64,000 bases of DNA from Nocardia salmonicida NBRC 13393 (GCF_001613085.1 NZ_BDBR01000041.1:16615-80614), one strand, 5' to 3'. Positions 41,156 to 50,682 are shown, counted from the stretch's first letter. The notes: generated by a model from the letters alone, not told the origin. Numbers and translations: made by a program.

Positions 41156-42640
41156 GTGCTCGATAAACCCGCTGCGACGATGCAGTATCCGGTGACGGGG
41201 CGGGCCTTCGGTCTCGCCATCCTCGTACTGAGCGGCCTGCAGTTCATGGTCGTGCTCGACGGCACTGTCGTGATCTTCGCGCTGCCGCGGCTGCAAGAGG
41301 AGATGGGGCTGTCCAGTTCGGGCAGTGCCTGGACGGTGACCGCCTACGGCCTGACCTTCGCCGGACTGATGCTGCTCGGTGGCAGGCTCGGCGACGCGTT
41401 CGGGCGTAAACGGATGCTGATCATCGGCGTCGGGGTGTTCACCGCAGCCTCGCTGGCCTGCGGTCTGGCCACCGGCGAGGCCATGCTGCTGATCTCGCGC
41501 GCCTTCCAGGGCGCAGGCGCGGCGATCGCGGCGCCGACGGCCTTCGCGCTGGTCGCAACCACTTTCGCGCCGGGGCCCGCCCGTAATCAAGCCATCGCGA
41601 TCGTCGGTTCGATGGCCGGTATCGGGTCGGTCGGCGGTCTCGTCGTCGGTGGTGCGCTCACGGAGTTCTCGTGGCGGTGGATCTTCCTGATCAATGTGCC
41701 GATCGGCGCGCTCATCGTGGCGGGTGCGGTCTACAAGCTGTCCGACACCGAGCACCATCGCACGCCGCTGGATATCAAGGGCGCGATCCTGGGGACGCTG
41801 GCCTGCGCGACGATCGTGTTCGGCGCGACCGAGGGTCCGGCGATGGGCTGGACGAGCCCGGTCATCCTCGCCTCGCTGATCGGCGGGTTCGCGCTGCTGG
41901 TGATCTTCGTGGTGACCGAACGCCGGGAAGCCGATCCGCTGCTGCCCTGGTCGCTGTTCGACAGCCGCGACCGGGTCGCCACCTTCGCGCTGATCTTTCT
42001 CGCCGGCGCGATCCTGGGCGCGATGACGTTCTTCGTCGCCCAGTTGCTCCAGAATGTGCTCGGGTACAGCCCGCTGCAGGCCGGTGTCGCCTCGATCCCG
42101 TTCACCATCGGCATCGGGCTCGGCGGCGCCGTGGCGTCGAAGGCGGCGCTGGTCGTCTCGCCGCGCTGGCTGCTGGCCTCGGCCTCGCTCGTGCTGGCCG
42201 TCGGTCTGCTCTTCGGCTCGACGCTGGATCGGCACGTGCACTACCTGCCGACGTTGCTGGTGCTGCTCGTGGTGATCGGCTTCGGCGTCGGCGTCGCCAT
42301 GGTGCTGGCCCCGCTGTGTGTGCTCGTCGGAGTGTCGCAGTCGAATATCGGTCCGCTGGCGGCGGTCGGCCAGATGTTCATGAACCTGGCGACACCGATA
42401 GCGATCGGCCTGTTGAGCCCGATCGCGGCGTCGCGCACCCTCTCGCTCGGGGGCACCGACGGTCGTGCCGCGGATATGTCGCCGATCCAGATCGACGCTC
42501 TGAACAGCGGATACACGCTGGTCCTCTTCGTCTGCGCCATCCTGGCGGTGCTGGCCGCCCTGGTCGCCTTGACCCTGCGGTTCACCCCGCAACAATTGGT
42601 GCAGGCACAGCAGGCGCAGGAAGAGGCCCAGCGGAGCTGA
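41156..42640 (+). CDS. EfpA-like MFS exporter (14-TM)
   Basis: A 494-residue DHA2-type transporter. It has TM1 with VLDGTVVIFALPRLQ, motif A GGRLGDAFGRKRML, a GSMAGIGSVGGLVVGG motif-C-like segment and RWIFLINVPIG after TM6. The position between cysG and the proS region matches mycobacterial efpA, an essential lipid/drug exporter. About 14 hydrophobic segments are visible. It is similar in type to the MarR-linked exporter at 3784 but clearly a different gene. GTG 41156 is probably translated from a leaderless mRNA. Convergent with the PPOX gene (18 bp). Confidence 0.87.
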   Translation: MLDKPAATMQYPVTGRAFGLAILVLSGLQFMVVLDGTVVIFALPRLQEEMGLSSSGSAWTVTAYGLTFAGLMLLGGRLGDAFGRKRMLIIGVGVFTAASLACGLATGEAMLLISRAFQGAGAAIAAPTAFALVATTFAPGPARNQAIAIVGSMAGIGSVGGLVVGGALTEFSWRWIFLINVPIGALIVAGAVYKLSDTEHHRTPLDIKGAILGTLACATIVFGATEGPAMGWTSPVILASLIGGFALLVIFVVTERREADPLLPWSLFDSRDRVATFALIFLAGAILGAMTFFVAQLLQNVLGYSPLQAGVASIPFTIGIGLGGAVASKAALVVSPRWLLASASLVLAVGLLFGSTLDRHVHYLPTLLVLLVVIGFGVGVAMVLAPLCVLVGVSQSNIGPLAAVGQMFMNLATPIAIGLLSPIAASRTLSLGGTDGRAADMSPIQIDALNSGYTLVLFVCAILAVLAALVALTLRFTPQQLVQAQQAQEEAQRS

Positions 42641-42658
42641 CTCCGCCGGGCCCGCCAC

Positions 42659-43072
42659 TCACAAGCGTCCGGTGACCTTCGTCGGGCTGACGCGGATGAC
42701 GACGCGTTCGGCATCGTCCACCGATGCCGGGTTGAACTCGCGATACGGCTTGCCGGTGTATTTGAGCGACATCTCGTCGGGCAGCGCCCGTTCGGGATCC
42801 GGTGTGGTGGTGGCGGTTCCGCGGACCTCGGCGTAGAGGAACGGTCGCTCGGGCGGGTTCACCATCACGGTGATCCGAGGGTCGCGCACCAGGTTCTTGG
42901 CCTGCTGGCGGGAGACGGTGGTGGAGAACAGCAGCTCGTCACCCTCGCGTTTGATCCAGACCACGGTCAGGTGCGGATGCCCGTTGGGCCCGACCGTGGC
43001 GACGGTCGCGTAGACCTTCTCCTCGTCGAGATACGTTTTCAGCTCATCGGAAAGCACTGCGGTATCAGTCAC
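42659..43072 (-). CDS. PPOX-class F420/FMN-dependent protein
   Basis: A 137-residue split-barrel flavoprotein. It has the family start LDEEKVYATVATVGPNGHPHLTVVWIK, ELLFSTTVSRQQAKNLVRDPR and the C-terminal RVSPTKVTGRL. Many actinobacterial members bind F420 and reduce unknown substrates; others are FMN-binding. GTG 43072 is taken as the start, but ATG 43108 in the same frame cannot be excluded, since neither has a well-placed ribosome site. It lies 53 bp after the aminotransferase gene on the same strand. Confidence 0.85.
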   Translation of the reverse strand: MTDTAVLSDELKTYLDEEKVYATVATVGPNGHPHLTVVWIKREGDELLFSTTVSRQQAKNLVRDPRITVMVNPPERPFLYAEVRGTATTTPDPERALPDEMSLKYTGKPYREFNPASVDDAERVVIRVSPTKVTGRL

Positions 43073-43125
43073 GCTCCGGTAGAACGCCGGACGCGGCGGG
43101 CGCATTCCGCCCGCCGCGTGTCGGG

Positions 43126-44463
43126 TCAGACGGTGTGCGCGTCGGCGACCGTGAGCGCCTGATCGAGGATGGCCAGCCCTTCCTTGGCCTCGGCCTCGGT
43201 GATCACGCACGGCGGGACCACGTGCAGGCGATTGAAATTGACGAACGGCAGCACCCCGCCGGCGCGGCAGGCGGCGACCAGTTCGTTCATCGCGGGGCTG
43301 GTGCCGCCATAGGGGGCGAGGGGTTCGCGGGTGTCCCGGTCGCGAACCAGCTCGAGTGCCCAGAAAACGCCGAGCCCGCGGACTTCCCCGATGCTCGGAT
43401 GCCGTTGCGCCAGTTCGCGAAGGCCCGGACCGATGACCTTCGCGCCGATGTCGGCGGCGTTCTCGACGATGCGCTCGTCGGCCATCGCGTTGATCGTCGC
43501 GACGGCCGCGGCGGCCGCGAGGGGATGACCCGAGTAGGTGAGCCCGCCGGGATAGGGCCGGTCGGCGAAGGTCGCCGCGATGGCCGCGCTGATCGCCACG
43601 CCGCCGAGCGGGACATAACCGGAGTTGACTCCCTTGGCGAAGGTGATCAGATCGGGCACGACCTCGAAATTGTCGATGGCGAACCACTTTCCGGTCCGCC
43701 CGAAGCCCGCCATCACCTCGTCGGCGATGAACACGATGCCGTGCTTGTCGCACAGTTCGCGGACCCCGCGCATGTACTCCGTGGTCGGCACCATGATGCC
43801 CGCGGTGCCCGGCACCGACTCCAGGGCGATCGCGGCGATGGTGGCCGGGCCCTCCATCTCGATGGTGCGCTCGAGATGGGCCAGCGCCCGCTCGGTCTCC
43901 TGCGCCTCGTCGGTGGCGTGGAATTCCGAGCGGTACAGGAACGGGCCGAAGAAGTGCACGGTTCCGGTGTTGCCGTGGTCGTTGGGCCAGCGGCGCGGGT
44001 CGCCGGTGAGGTTCACCGCCGTCTCCGTGCCGCCGTGGTAGGAGCGGTAGCGCGAGAGCACCTTGTATCGGCCGGTGTGCAGGCGCGCCATCCGGACGGC
44101 GTGTTCGACCGCGTCGGCGCCACCGTTGGTGAAGAAGATCGTGTCGAGATCGCCGGGTGTGCGTTCGCTGATCAGGCGGGCCGCCTCCGAACGGGCATCG
44201 TTGGCGAATGACGGTGCGACAGTGCAGAGTTTGCCCGCCTGCTCCTGGATCGCGGCGACGACCTTCGGATGCTGGTGGCCGATATTGGTGTTCACCATCA
44301 TCGAGGAGAAGTCGAGCAGGCGATTGCCCTCGCCGTCCCACACGTAGCAGCCCTCGGCGGCGGTGAGCACCATCGGTGTGAGAGCTGCTTGCGCGGACCA
44401 GGAATGGAAGACGTGGCGGCGGTCGAGTTCGTAGGCGCGAGCGGCCTCTTCGGAAAGCGTCAT
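43126..44463 (-). CDS. Class III (omega) aminotransferase
   Basis: A 445-residue PLP enzyme. It has the signature FIADEVMAGFGRTG, the PLP lysine K277 in TFAKGVNSGYVPLGG and the GGLTYSGHPLAAAAA stretch. It resembles beta-alanine:pyruvate, GABA or taurine aminotransferases. Its product semialdehyde would be oxidised by the methylmalonate-semialdehyde dehydrogenase encoded 17 bp upstream on the same strand. The divergent PucR regulator supports a role in pyrimidine, beta-alanine or polyamine breakdown. Substrate identity is inferred. Confidence 0.88.
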   Translation of the reverse strand: MTLSEEAARAYELDRRHVFHSWSAQAALTPMVLTAAEGCYVWDGEGNRLLDFSSMMVNTNIGHQHPKVVAAIQEQAGKLCTVAPSFANDARSEAARLISERTPGDLDTIFFTNGGADAVEHAVRMARLHTGRYKVLSRYRSYHGGTETAVNLTGDPRRWPNDHGNTGTVHFFGPFLYRSEFHATDEAQETERALAHLERTIEMEGPATIAAIALESVPGTAGIMVPTTEYMRGVRELCDKHGIVFIADEVMAGFGRTGKWFAIDNFEVVPDLITFAKGVNSGYVPLGGVAISAAIAATFADRPYPGGLTYSGHPLAAAAAVATINAMADERIVENAADIGAKVIGPGLRELAQRHPSIGEVRGLGVFWALELVRDRDTREPLAPYGGTSPAMNELVAACRAGGVLPFVNFNRLHVVPPCVITEAEAKEGLAILDQALTVADAHTV

Positions 44464-44480
44464 GTCGAGTCTCCCTCGGG

Positions 44481-45971
44481 TTACTTGTTCTGTGGGAAGC
44501 CGAGTTCCAGCCCACCGTGGCTCGGATCGAGCCAGCGGGCGGTGACCGCCTTGGTGCGGGTGAAGAAGTGCACGCCGTCGGTGCCGTGCGCGTGCGAGTC
44601 GCCGAACAGCGAGTTCTTCCAGCCGCCGAAACTGAAGTAGGCCATCGGCACCGGGATCGGGACGTTGACGCCGACCATGCCCACCTCCACCTCGTGCTGG
44701 AACCGGCGTCCCGCGCCGCCGTCGTTGGTGAAGATGGCGGTGCCGTTGCCGTAGCGGTTCGCGTTGATCAGCGCCACCGCCTCCTCGTAGGTGTCGACCC
44801 GCACGACCGACAGCACGGGGCCGAAGATCTCGTCGGTGTAGACGCTCATGGTTGGCGTCACCTCGTCGAGAATCGTCGGGCCCAGCCAGAATCCGTCCGG
44901 CGCGCCGTCGACGGTGAGATCGCGACCGTCGAGAACCACACGGGCACCGGCGTTCTCGCCCGCGTCGATGTAGTCGGCCACTCGGTCGCGGTGCGCGCGG
45001 GTGATCAGCGGGCCCATCTCCGCTCCGCCTGCGCCGTCGCCGGTGACGATGCTCGCGGCCCGCTCACTGATCTTGGCGACCAGGGCGTCGGCCACCCCAC
45101 CGACCGCGACGACCACGCTGATCGCCATGCACCGCTCACCCGCCGACCCGAAACCGGCGTTCACGGCGGCATCGGCGGCCAGGTCCAGATCGGCGTCGGG
45201 CAGCACCACCATGTGGTTCTTCGCACCGCCGAGCGCCTGTACCCGCTTGCCCGCCACGGTGCCGCGCTGGTAGACGTACTTGGCGATCGGGGTGGAGCCG
45301 ACGAACGACACCGCCTTGATCGCCGGGTTGTCCAGGAGTTCGTCGACGGCGACCTTGTCGCCCTGCACGACGTTGAACACACCGTCGGGCAGCCCCGCCT
45401 CCTGCCACAGCCTCGCCAGCCACAGCGCCGCCGACGGATCCTTCTCACTCGGCTTGAGCACCACCGTGTTGCCCGCGCCGATCGCGAGGGGGAAGAACCA
45501 CATCGGCACCATGGCGGGGAAATTGAACGGTGCGATGATCGCGACCGGGCCGAGCGGCTGACGGATCGAGTAGATATCGACCTCGGTCGAGGCGTTCTCG
45601 GTGAATCCGCCCTTGAGCAGATGCGGAATGCCACAGGCGAATTCGACGACCTCGAGACCTCGGGTCACCTCGCCGAGCGCATCGGCGGCCACCTTGCCGT
45701 GTTCGGCCGTGATGATCGCGGCCAGTTCCGTTCTGCGTTCGGCGAGCAGCTCGCGGAAGCGGAACAGCACCTGGGTGCGCCGGGTGAGCGAGGCGTCACG
45801 CCAGGACGCGAAGGCCACCGTCGCGGCGTCGATCGCGGCGCGGGTATCGGCCACGTTCGCCAGCGCCAGCTCCCCGGTGACGACGCCGGTGGCGGGATTG
45901 GTCACCGGTGCTGTCGTCTCGCTGGTACCGCTCACCGATTTGCCGTCGATCCAATGGCCGATGGACTGCAT
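44481..45971 (-). CDS. mmsA: CoA-acylating (methyl)malonate-semialdehyde dehydrogenase
   Basis: A 496-residue aldehyde dehydrogenase. It has the CoA-acylating subtype motif IAPFNFPAMVPMWFFP and the catalytic cysteine C281 in FGSAGERCMAIS. It also shows the GLPDGVFNVVQGDK region and a C-terminal VGVNVPIPVPMAYFSFGGWKNS signature that separates MmsA from other dehydrogenases. It turns malonate or methylmalonate semialdehyde plus CoA into acetyl- or propionyl-CoA. It is the first gene of the leftward operon, divergent from pucR at 46081. Confidence 0.93.
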   Translation of the reverse strand: MQSIGHWIDGKSVSGTSETTAPVTNPATGVVTGELALANVADTRAAIDAATVAFASWRDASLTRRTQVLFRFRELLAERRTELAAIITAEHGKVAADALGEVTRGLEVVEFACGIPHLLKGGFTENASTEVDIYSIRQPLGPVAIIAPFNFPAMVPMWFFPLAIGAGNTVVLKPSEKDPSAALWLARLWQEAGLPDGVFNVVQGDKVAVDELLDNPAIKAVSFVGSTPIAKYVYQRGTVAGKRVQALGGAKNHMVVLPDADLDLAADAAVNAGFGSAGERCMAISVVVAVGGVADALVAKISERAASIVTGDGAGGAEMGPLITRAHRDRVADYIDAGENAGARVVLDGRDLTVDGAPDGFWLGPTILDEVTPTMSVYTDEIFGPVLSVVRVDTYEEAVALINANRYGNGTAIFTNDGGAGRRFQHEVEVGMVGVNVPIPVPMAYFSFGGWKNSLFGDSHAHGTDGVHFFTRTKAVTARWLDPSHGGLELGFPQNK

Positions 45972-46068
45972 GATTGCCTCGATTCGCCGAGTGGTGTTGT
46001 GCCTCCACCCTGGTCCATCCGGAGCTCGGAAAGGGCCGACGATCTGTACACATTTGCGGCATTCGTAT

Positions 46069-46074
46069 TACGAT
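46069..46074 (+). promoter_or_regulatory. -10 box of a likely leaderless pucR transcript
   Basis: TACGAT ends 6 nt before GTG 46081 in the 109-bp divergent region shared with mmsA. PucR could bind here to control both genes. Confidence 0.4.
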
Positions 46075-46080
46075 CTGTCA

Positions 46081-47739
46081 GTGCTGTTGACGGTGGCCGA
46101 TGTGCTCGCGACGCCGGTGATGCAGGCCGGGCAACCCGAGGTCATCTGCGCCGCGAACCTGGACCGACCGGTGCGCTGGGTGCATGTCAGCGACCAGGCC
46201 GACGTCGCCGATGTTCTGGTCGGCTCGGAGTTGATCCTGACCACCGGGCAGGCACTCGCCGCTCCCGAGCAGGCGCGGATCGCCTACCTGCGATCACTGT
46301 CCGCCGCCGGGGTCGCGGGCCTGGTCGTGGAACTCGGCAGCTACGTGAGTGAACTCGGTCCCGTCGTCGCCGCCACGGCCGCCGAACTCGAGCTTCCGGT
46401 GATCGTGCTGCATCGGGTTACCCGCTTTGTGGAGATCACCGAAGCGGTCCACCGGGCGATCGTCGCCGACCAGTACGCCGAACTGGAGTTCGCGCGCACC
46501 GTGCACGAGACGTTCACCGACCTGAGTGTGCGCCGTGCCGCGCTGGCCGAGATCGTGCAGACCGCCGCGAGCATGCTCGACGCGTCGGTGGTGCTGGAAG
46601 ACCTCTCGCATCGAGTGCTCGCGGCCACCGCCCGGCACGCGACCTCGGCTGCGCTGCTGGAGGATTGGGAGGCCGTTTCACGGATGCTGCCCGACGGATC
46701 CGGCGTGGTCGGCGTCGGACCGCACACGCAGCGCTGGGGCAGGCTGATCCTGCGCACCGACCGAGCCCATACCGCGCGGGTCGCCATGGTGCTCGAACGC
46801 GCCGCGCAAACCATCACCCTGCACCGGATGATCGACAAGGACCGCTTCGGGCTGCACCGGCAGGCCCAGACCGGCCTGATCGCCGACCTGGTGGACGGGC
46901 GGGTGACCGACGAGCGCGACGCACAGGCGCGCGCTGCCGCGCTCGGTCTGCAGCGCCGCGCCCGCTATGTGCCGCTGGCGATCGAGATCGACACCGAGTC
47001 GACGACGGATCCGGTCGCGGCGCAACGACGTAGTGAGTCGATCGTCGAAGCGGTGACGCATGCCCTCGGCTTGGTCGACGCTTCGGCGCTCAGCGCGGCG
47101 GCACACCGGCGAACGCGCGGCGGGGCCGACGGCGAACAGATCACCGTGATCCTGGCGGTGACTCGTGCCGGCGATGTCGATGACCACTTGGCGCCGGTGT
47201 GCACCGCGGTCCTGGCCGAGACCCGCCGGGTCGAGGGCGTGCGTCGTGCGGTCATCGGCGTCGGCGCCGACTCCGATTCTCTGCTCGACGCCGCGGGCGG
47301 ACTCGCGCATGCGACGGGCGTGGCCGAGGTGGCCCGGTCGATGACGACGACCCCGAGCCGAATGTTCTTCCGCAGCGCGGATATTCGCCTACGCGGTCTG
47401 CTCTCGCTGATCCGCGACGAACCCGGCGTGCAGAGCTTCGCCGAGGCCGAACTCGGCGCGCTCCTGCGCTACGACATCCGCCACACCGCCGACCTCACCG
47501 GCACCCTGCGCCGCTTCCTCGACCTGGCGGGCAACAAGACCGAACTCGCCAAGGCGCTCGCGATCAGCCGACCCACGCTCTACGACCGCCTCGCCCGCAT
47601 CGAACGCATTCTCGCCGTCGACCTCGACGACGGTGAATCGCGCACCTCCCTGCACGCCGCGCTGCTCGTGCGCGACGTGACCGCGGGCGGCGATCCTGAC
47701 AGTGGTGGTTCAGTCTTTGCGGCCGGTGAGAGCCAGTGA
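46081..47739 (+). CDS. PucR-family transcriptional regulator
   Basis: A 552-residue regulator. The N-terminal PucR domain (residues about 1-125) starts LLTVADVLATPVMQAGQPEV. A GGDEF-like middle region is followed by the C-terminal helix-turn-helix (DLAGNKTELAKALAISRPTLYDRLARIERIL, residues about 480-515). Such proteins sense breakdown intermediates of purines, proline, GABA or similar compounds. It is divergent from mmsA-aminotransferase and almost certainly controls them. The 3' end overlaps the convergent lysE gene by 30 bp. The GTG start directly follows a -10-like box. Confidence 0.88.
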   Translation: MLLTVADVLATPVMQAGQPEVICAANLDRPVRWVHVSDQADVADVLVGSELILTTGQALAAPEQARIAYLRSLSAAGVAGLVVELGSYVSELGPVVAATAAELELPVIVLHRVTRFVEITEAVHRAIVADQYAELEFARTVHETFTDLSVRRAALAEIVQTAASMLDASVVLEDLSHRVLAATARHATSAALLEDWEAVSRMLPDGSGVVGVGPHTQRWGRLILRTDRAHTARVAMVLERAAQTITLHRMIDKDRFGLHRQAQTGLIADLVDGRVTDERDAQARAAALGLQRRARYVPLAIEIDTESTTDPVAAQRRSESIVEAVTHALGLVDASALSAAAHRRTRGGADGEQITVILAVTRAGDVDDHLAPVCTAVLAETRRVEGVRRAVIGVGADSDSLLDAAGGLAHATGVAEVARSMTTTPSRMFFRSADIRLRGLLSLIRDEPGVQSFAEAELGALLRYDIRHTADLTGTLRRFLDLAGNKTELAKALAISRPTLYDRLARIERILAVDLDDGESRTSLHAALLVRDVTAGGDPDSGGSVFAAGESQ

Positions 47740-48351
47740 CGTGCCGAGCCCGATCATAACCAGGCCGCTGGTGCCGCCGACGGCGGCGAGACGACGCGGC
47801 GACCGCGCGAACCAGGACCGGGCCGACCCCGCCACGAGCGCCCAGAGCGAGTCGAAGATCAGGCCGAACACCGGGATGCAGAGCCCGAGCACCAGCATCT
47901 GCTGTGGCACCGCGTGCGTGGTGTCCACGAACTGCGGCAGCAGCGCCGCCAGGAAGACGATGTTCTTCGGGTTGGTGATCCCGACGATCAGCCCATCCCG
48001 CAACGCCAGCGCTGGACGGTGCGCGTCCACGCTCTGCTCGGCCTGGAAGGCCGTCCGCAGCGCGTCGCGATGTCGAATCGCCTGCACGCCGAGGTAGACC
48101 AGATAGGCGGCACCGACGAGTTTGATCGCCGTGAACACCACCGCCGACGCCGCCACGATCGCGCCCAACCCGAACGCTACAGCGACAACCTGCCCGTATA
48201 CCCCGATCGCATTGCCGAGCACCGTCATCAGCGCCGATCGCCGCCCCACGGTGAGCGCGCGGCCGATCGTGAACAAGACGCTGGGACCGGGCACGATCAC
48301 CAGCAGAAACGCCAAGCCCGCGAAGGAAACGAGATGAGCCGAAGACACCAT
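47710..48351 (-). CDS. LysE/RhtB-family amino-acid exporter
   Basis: A 213-residue membrane protein. It has six hydrophobic segments and the family motif VPGPSVLFTIGRALTVGRR near residue 20, then YLVYLGVQAIRHR and GITNPKNIVFLAALLPQFV. It should export an amino acid or a derivative. Its 3' end overlaps the last 30 bp of pucR on the other strand. The neighbouring aminotransferase suggests the cargo may be related, but this is weak inference. Confidence 0.9.
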   Translation of the reverse strand: MVSSAHLVSFAGLAFLLVIVPGPSVLFTIGRALTVGRRSALMTVLGNAIGVYGQVVAVAFGLGAIVAASAVVFTAIKLVGAAYLVYLGVQAIRHRDALRTAFQAEQSVDAHRPALALRDGLIVGITNPKNIVFLAALLPQFVDTTHAVPQQMLVLGLCIPVFGLIFDSLWALVAGSARSWFARSPRRLAAVGGTSGLVMIGLGTSLALTGRKD

Positions 48352-48435
48352 CGCTTTACGCTATCCGGCGGCTGAAGCGGGGACAATGACGGCAGTGTGG
48401 GGAACAACCATGCCCTGGTGGAGGTTGTTCCGCGC

Positions 48436-49110
48436 ATGACGACACTCGGATTGATCGGCAGCGGACACATCGGCTCCACCGTGGCGCGGTTGGCGGTGGA
48501 CGCGGGCTATGACGTGGTGCTCAGCAACTCGCGTGGCCCCGAGACCCTGGCGGATCTGGTCGCCGAGCTGGGTCCGCGGGCTCGGGCGGCTACCCCGGCC
48601 GAGGCGGCCGGAGCAGGCGACTATGTGGTGGTCACCGTGCCGTTGAAGGCGTATCGGGACGTACCGGTCGCACCGCTCGCGGGCAAGGTCGTGTTCGACA
48701 CGAACAACTACTATCCCGACCGCGACAGCGCCATTCCCGAACTCGACGCCGACGAGACCACGACCAGTGAACTGTTGCAACGCCACCTCCCCGAATCGAA
48801 GGTGGTCAAGGCGTTCAACAACATCGCCTACGCCAACCTCGCCGAACTCGCCCGCCCCGCCGGTGCCGCGGACCGGTCCGCCCTTCCCATCTTCGGCGAC
48901 GACCCCGACGCCAAGAAGCTCGCTACCGACCTCATCGACGCCATCGGCTATGACGTAGTCGACGGTGGGTCCCTCGCCGAAAGCCGCCGCTCCCAACGGG
49001 ATACCCCGGTCTACGTGCGCCCCTACGCCGCCGACGACAACTGGCCGCCCGCCCCCAAGCCCGCCGGCGCCGAGGAGGTGCGTGCGGCCCTCGCCGCCGC
49101 CGAGGTCTGA
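48436..49110 (+). CDS. NAD(P)-binding / NADPH:F420-oxidoreductase-like protein
   Basis: A 224-residue Rossmann-fold protein. It has the nucleotide motif GLIGSGHIGSTVARLAVDAG near the N-terminus, SNSRGPETL (a serine/arginine pair fitting NADPH), VVTVPLKAY and VVFDTNNYYPDRD. It resembles the NADP oxidoreductases of the F420-dependent family (Fno-like), which transfer hydride between NADPH and F420. In-frame GTG 48418 is an alternative start behind GGTGGAGG; I take ATG 48436. Substrate not shown. Confidence 0.82.
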   Translation: MTTLGLIGSGHIGSTVARLAVDAGYDVVLSNSRGPETLADLVAELGPRARAATPAEAAGAGDYVVVTVPLKAYRDVPVAPLAGKVVFDTNNYYPDRDSAIPELDADETTTSELLQRHLPESKVVKAFNNIAYANLAELARPAGAADRSALPIFGDDPDAKKLATDLIDAIGYDVVDGGSLAESRRSQRDTPVYVRPYAADDNWPPAPKPAGAEEVRAALAAAEV

Positions 49111-49267
49111 CCGCTGGGTGTCGTTCGGCTGTCCGCGGCCGGACGACCAACGCCTGTTCGGGGCGATGGCGTGCGGCGTCGGTGAGCCCACCCGTAGCCC
49201 GTTCGGGAAGCGAGACAGGCAGGATCGGGGGGTTGTGGGTGTCGGTGCCGACGACGAAACTTGTTGT

Positions 49268-49900
49268 ATGAGTGCGCTGTCGCAGAACCTGCTGGACCGG
49301 TGGATCGCCTTGGCCGGGGTCGAGGCCGAGCAAATCGGCGCCGGGGTGGTGGGACGCTACAGCGAACCGCATCGCCGTTACCACACCGGCACCCACCTGG
49401 CGGTGATGCTCGCGGCGATCGACGAATTCGCCGGTGCCGCAGCCGATATCGAAGCCGTACGATACGCGGCGTTCTTCCATGACGCGATCTACGCCGTCGC
49501 GCGGGCCGACAACGAGGAGCGCAGCGCCGACCTGGGCCGCGATATTCTCGAATCACTGGGCGCCGCACCGGAACTGGTCGAGGAGGTAGTGCGGCTCGTG
49601 GTGCTGACCCGCGGACACAAGCCGCAGCCCGGTGATGCGAACGGCGCGGTCCTCTGCGATGCCGACCTCGTCGTGCTCGGTGGCACACCCGAGGAATACG
49701 CCGCCTACACCACCGCGATCCGCGCCGAATACGCCCACGTCCCCGACGACCTGTTCCGTGCGGGCCGCGCCTCGGTCCTTCGTAATCTGGCCGATCAGCC
49801 CCGCCTGTTCCGCACCGACCTCGCCCACGACCGCTACGAGGCGATCGCCCGGGCCAATCTCACGGCCGAACTCGCCGAGCTCACCGCCGACATCGGCTGA
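49268..49900 (+). CDS. HD-superfamily predicted metal-dependent hydrolase
   Basis: A 210-residue protein. It has the family pattern RRYHTGTHLAVML (first histidine), the HD pair in FFHDAIYAV and a late aspartate in VLCDADLVVLG. This is the layout of the uncharacterised actinobacterial HD phosphohydrolase group. It should bind one or two metals and cleave a phosphate ester. ATG 49268 begins the conserved domain. The 157 bp upstream hold nothing identifiable. Substrate unknown. Confidence 0.85.
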   Translation: MSALSQNLLDRWIALAGVEAEQIGAGVVGRYSEPHRRYHTGTHLAVMLAAIDEFAGAAADIEAVRYAAFFHDAIYAVARADNEERSADLGRDILESLGAAPELVEEVVRLVVLTRGHKPQPGDANGAVLCDADLVVLGGTPEEYAAYTTAIRAEYAHVPDDLFRAGRASVLRNLADQPRLFRTDLAHDRYEAIARANLTAELAELTADIG

Positions 49901-49915
49901 CGGCCTGTTGCTTGT

Positions 49916-50605
49916 CTAGAGGGCGGTGAGTATCTCGGCAGCCAGCGGGCCCGCGGAGGCGGGGTTCTGCCCGGTGTAGAGATTGCGGTCCACCTCGATG
50001 TGCGGCGCCCACGGGTCGCCTTCGCGGTAGTCGGCACCGAGCGCGACCAAGCGATCCTGGAGCAACCACTTCGCCTTGTCGGCGAAGCCCGCCTGGGTCT
50101 CCTCGGCATTGCTGAACGCGGTGAGGCGGTAGCCGGCGAAGGGGGAGCTGCCCGACTCGGCGGTGGCCAGTAGCGCGGCGGGGGCGTGGCAGACGATGCC
50201 GAGCGGCTTGCCGGAGGCGAGCGCGTCGGTGAGGAGAGTACCGGAGACAGGGTCGACGGCGAGGTCCTGCATCGGGCCGTGACCGCCGGGGTAGAAGACG
50301 GCGTCGTAGTCGGCGAGATCGACCTTGTCGAGGGCGATCGGACTCCGCAACGGGGTCGCGTCGGAGAGGATCTCGGCGACCGCCGCCGCACCCTCGGCGC
50401 CGCCGTTGACCTCGGGGGCCATGCTGGCCTGGTCGACGGTCGCGATCACGCCGTTCGGGGTTGCGACGGTGACGGTGTGGCCCGCGCCGGTGAAGGCCGC
50501 ATAGGGCGCCGTGAATTCCTCAGCCCAGTAGCCGGTGGGATGTTCGGTGCCGTCGGCCAGTGTCCAATGATCGGTGCCGGTGAGAACGAACAGGATGTGT
50601 GCCAT
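49916..50605 (-). CDS. DJ-1/PfpI-family protein (Hsp31-like)
   Basis: A 229-residue type-1 glutamine-amidotransferase-like protein. It has the nucleophile elbow VCHAPAALL, an acidic residue near the N-terminus in YWAEEFTAPYA and the FYPGGHGPMQDL block. Such proteins act as glyoxalase III, deglycases or chaperones and protect against carbonyl stress. It is divergent from a LysR gene, which probably regulates it through the operator at 50649. The nearby VOC protein at 51957 would fit the same stress theme, though no direct link is shown. Confidence 0.88.
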   Translation of the reverse strand: MAHILFVLTGTDHWTLADGTEHPTGYWAEEFTAPYAAFTGAGHTVTVATPNGVIATVDQASMAPEVNGGAEGAAAVAEILSDATPLRSPIALDKVDLADYDAVFYPGGHGPMQDLAVDPVSGTLLTDALASGKPLGIVCHAPAALLATAESGSSPFAGYRLTAFSNAEETQAGFADKAKWLLQDRLVALGADYREGDPWAPHIEVDRNLYTGQNPASAGPLAAEILTAL

Positions 50606-50648
50606 GGGATCAACGCTAGGGTCGATGGCATCCCCTGACCAATAGGAT

Positions 50649-50663
50649 TGTCTATATGAGACA
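50649..50663. promoter_or_regulatory. Putative LysR operator between DJ-1 gene and lysR
   Basis: A perfect 5-bp inverted repeat, TGTCT-ATATG-AGACA, in the divergent region. It overlaps an in-frame ATG at 50656, which argues that the true lysR start is further downstream (50683). Confidence 0.45.
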
Positions 50664-50682
50664 TAGGACAGCCGATGGGTCG

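Noticed and set aside
43073..44515. Extension of the PPOX frame across the aminotransferase gene
   Set aside because: The extension is an Arg-rich shadow of the aminotransferase; the PPOX protein starts near 43072.
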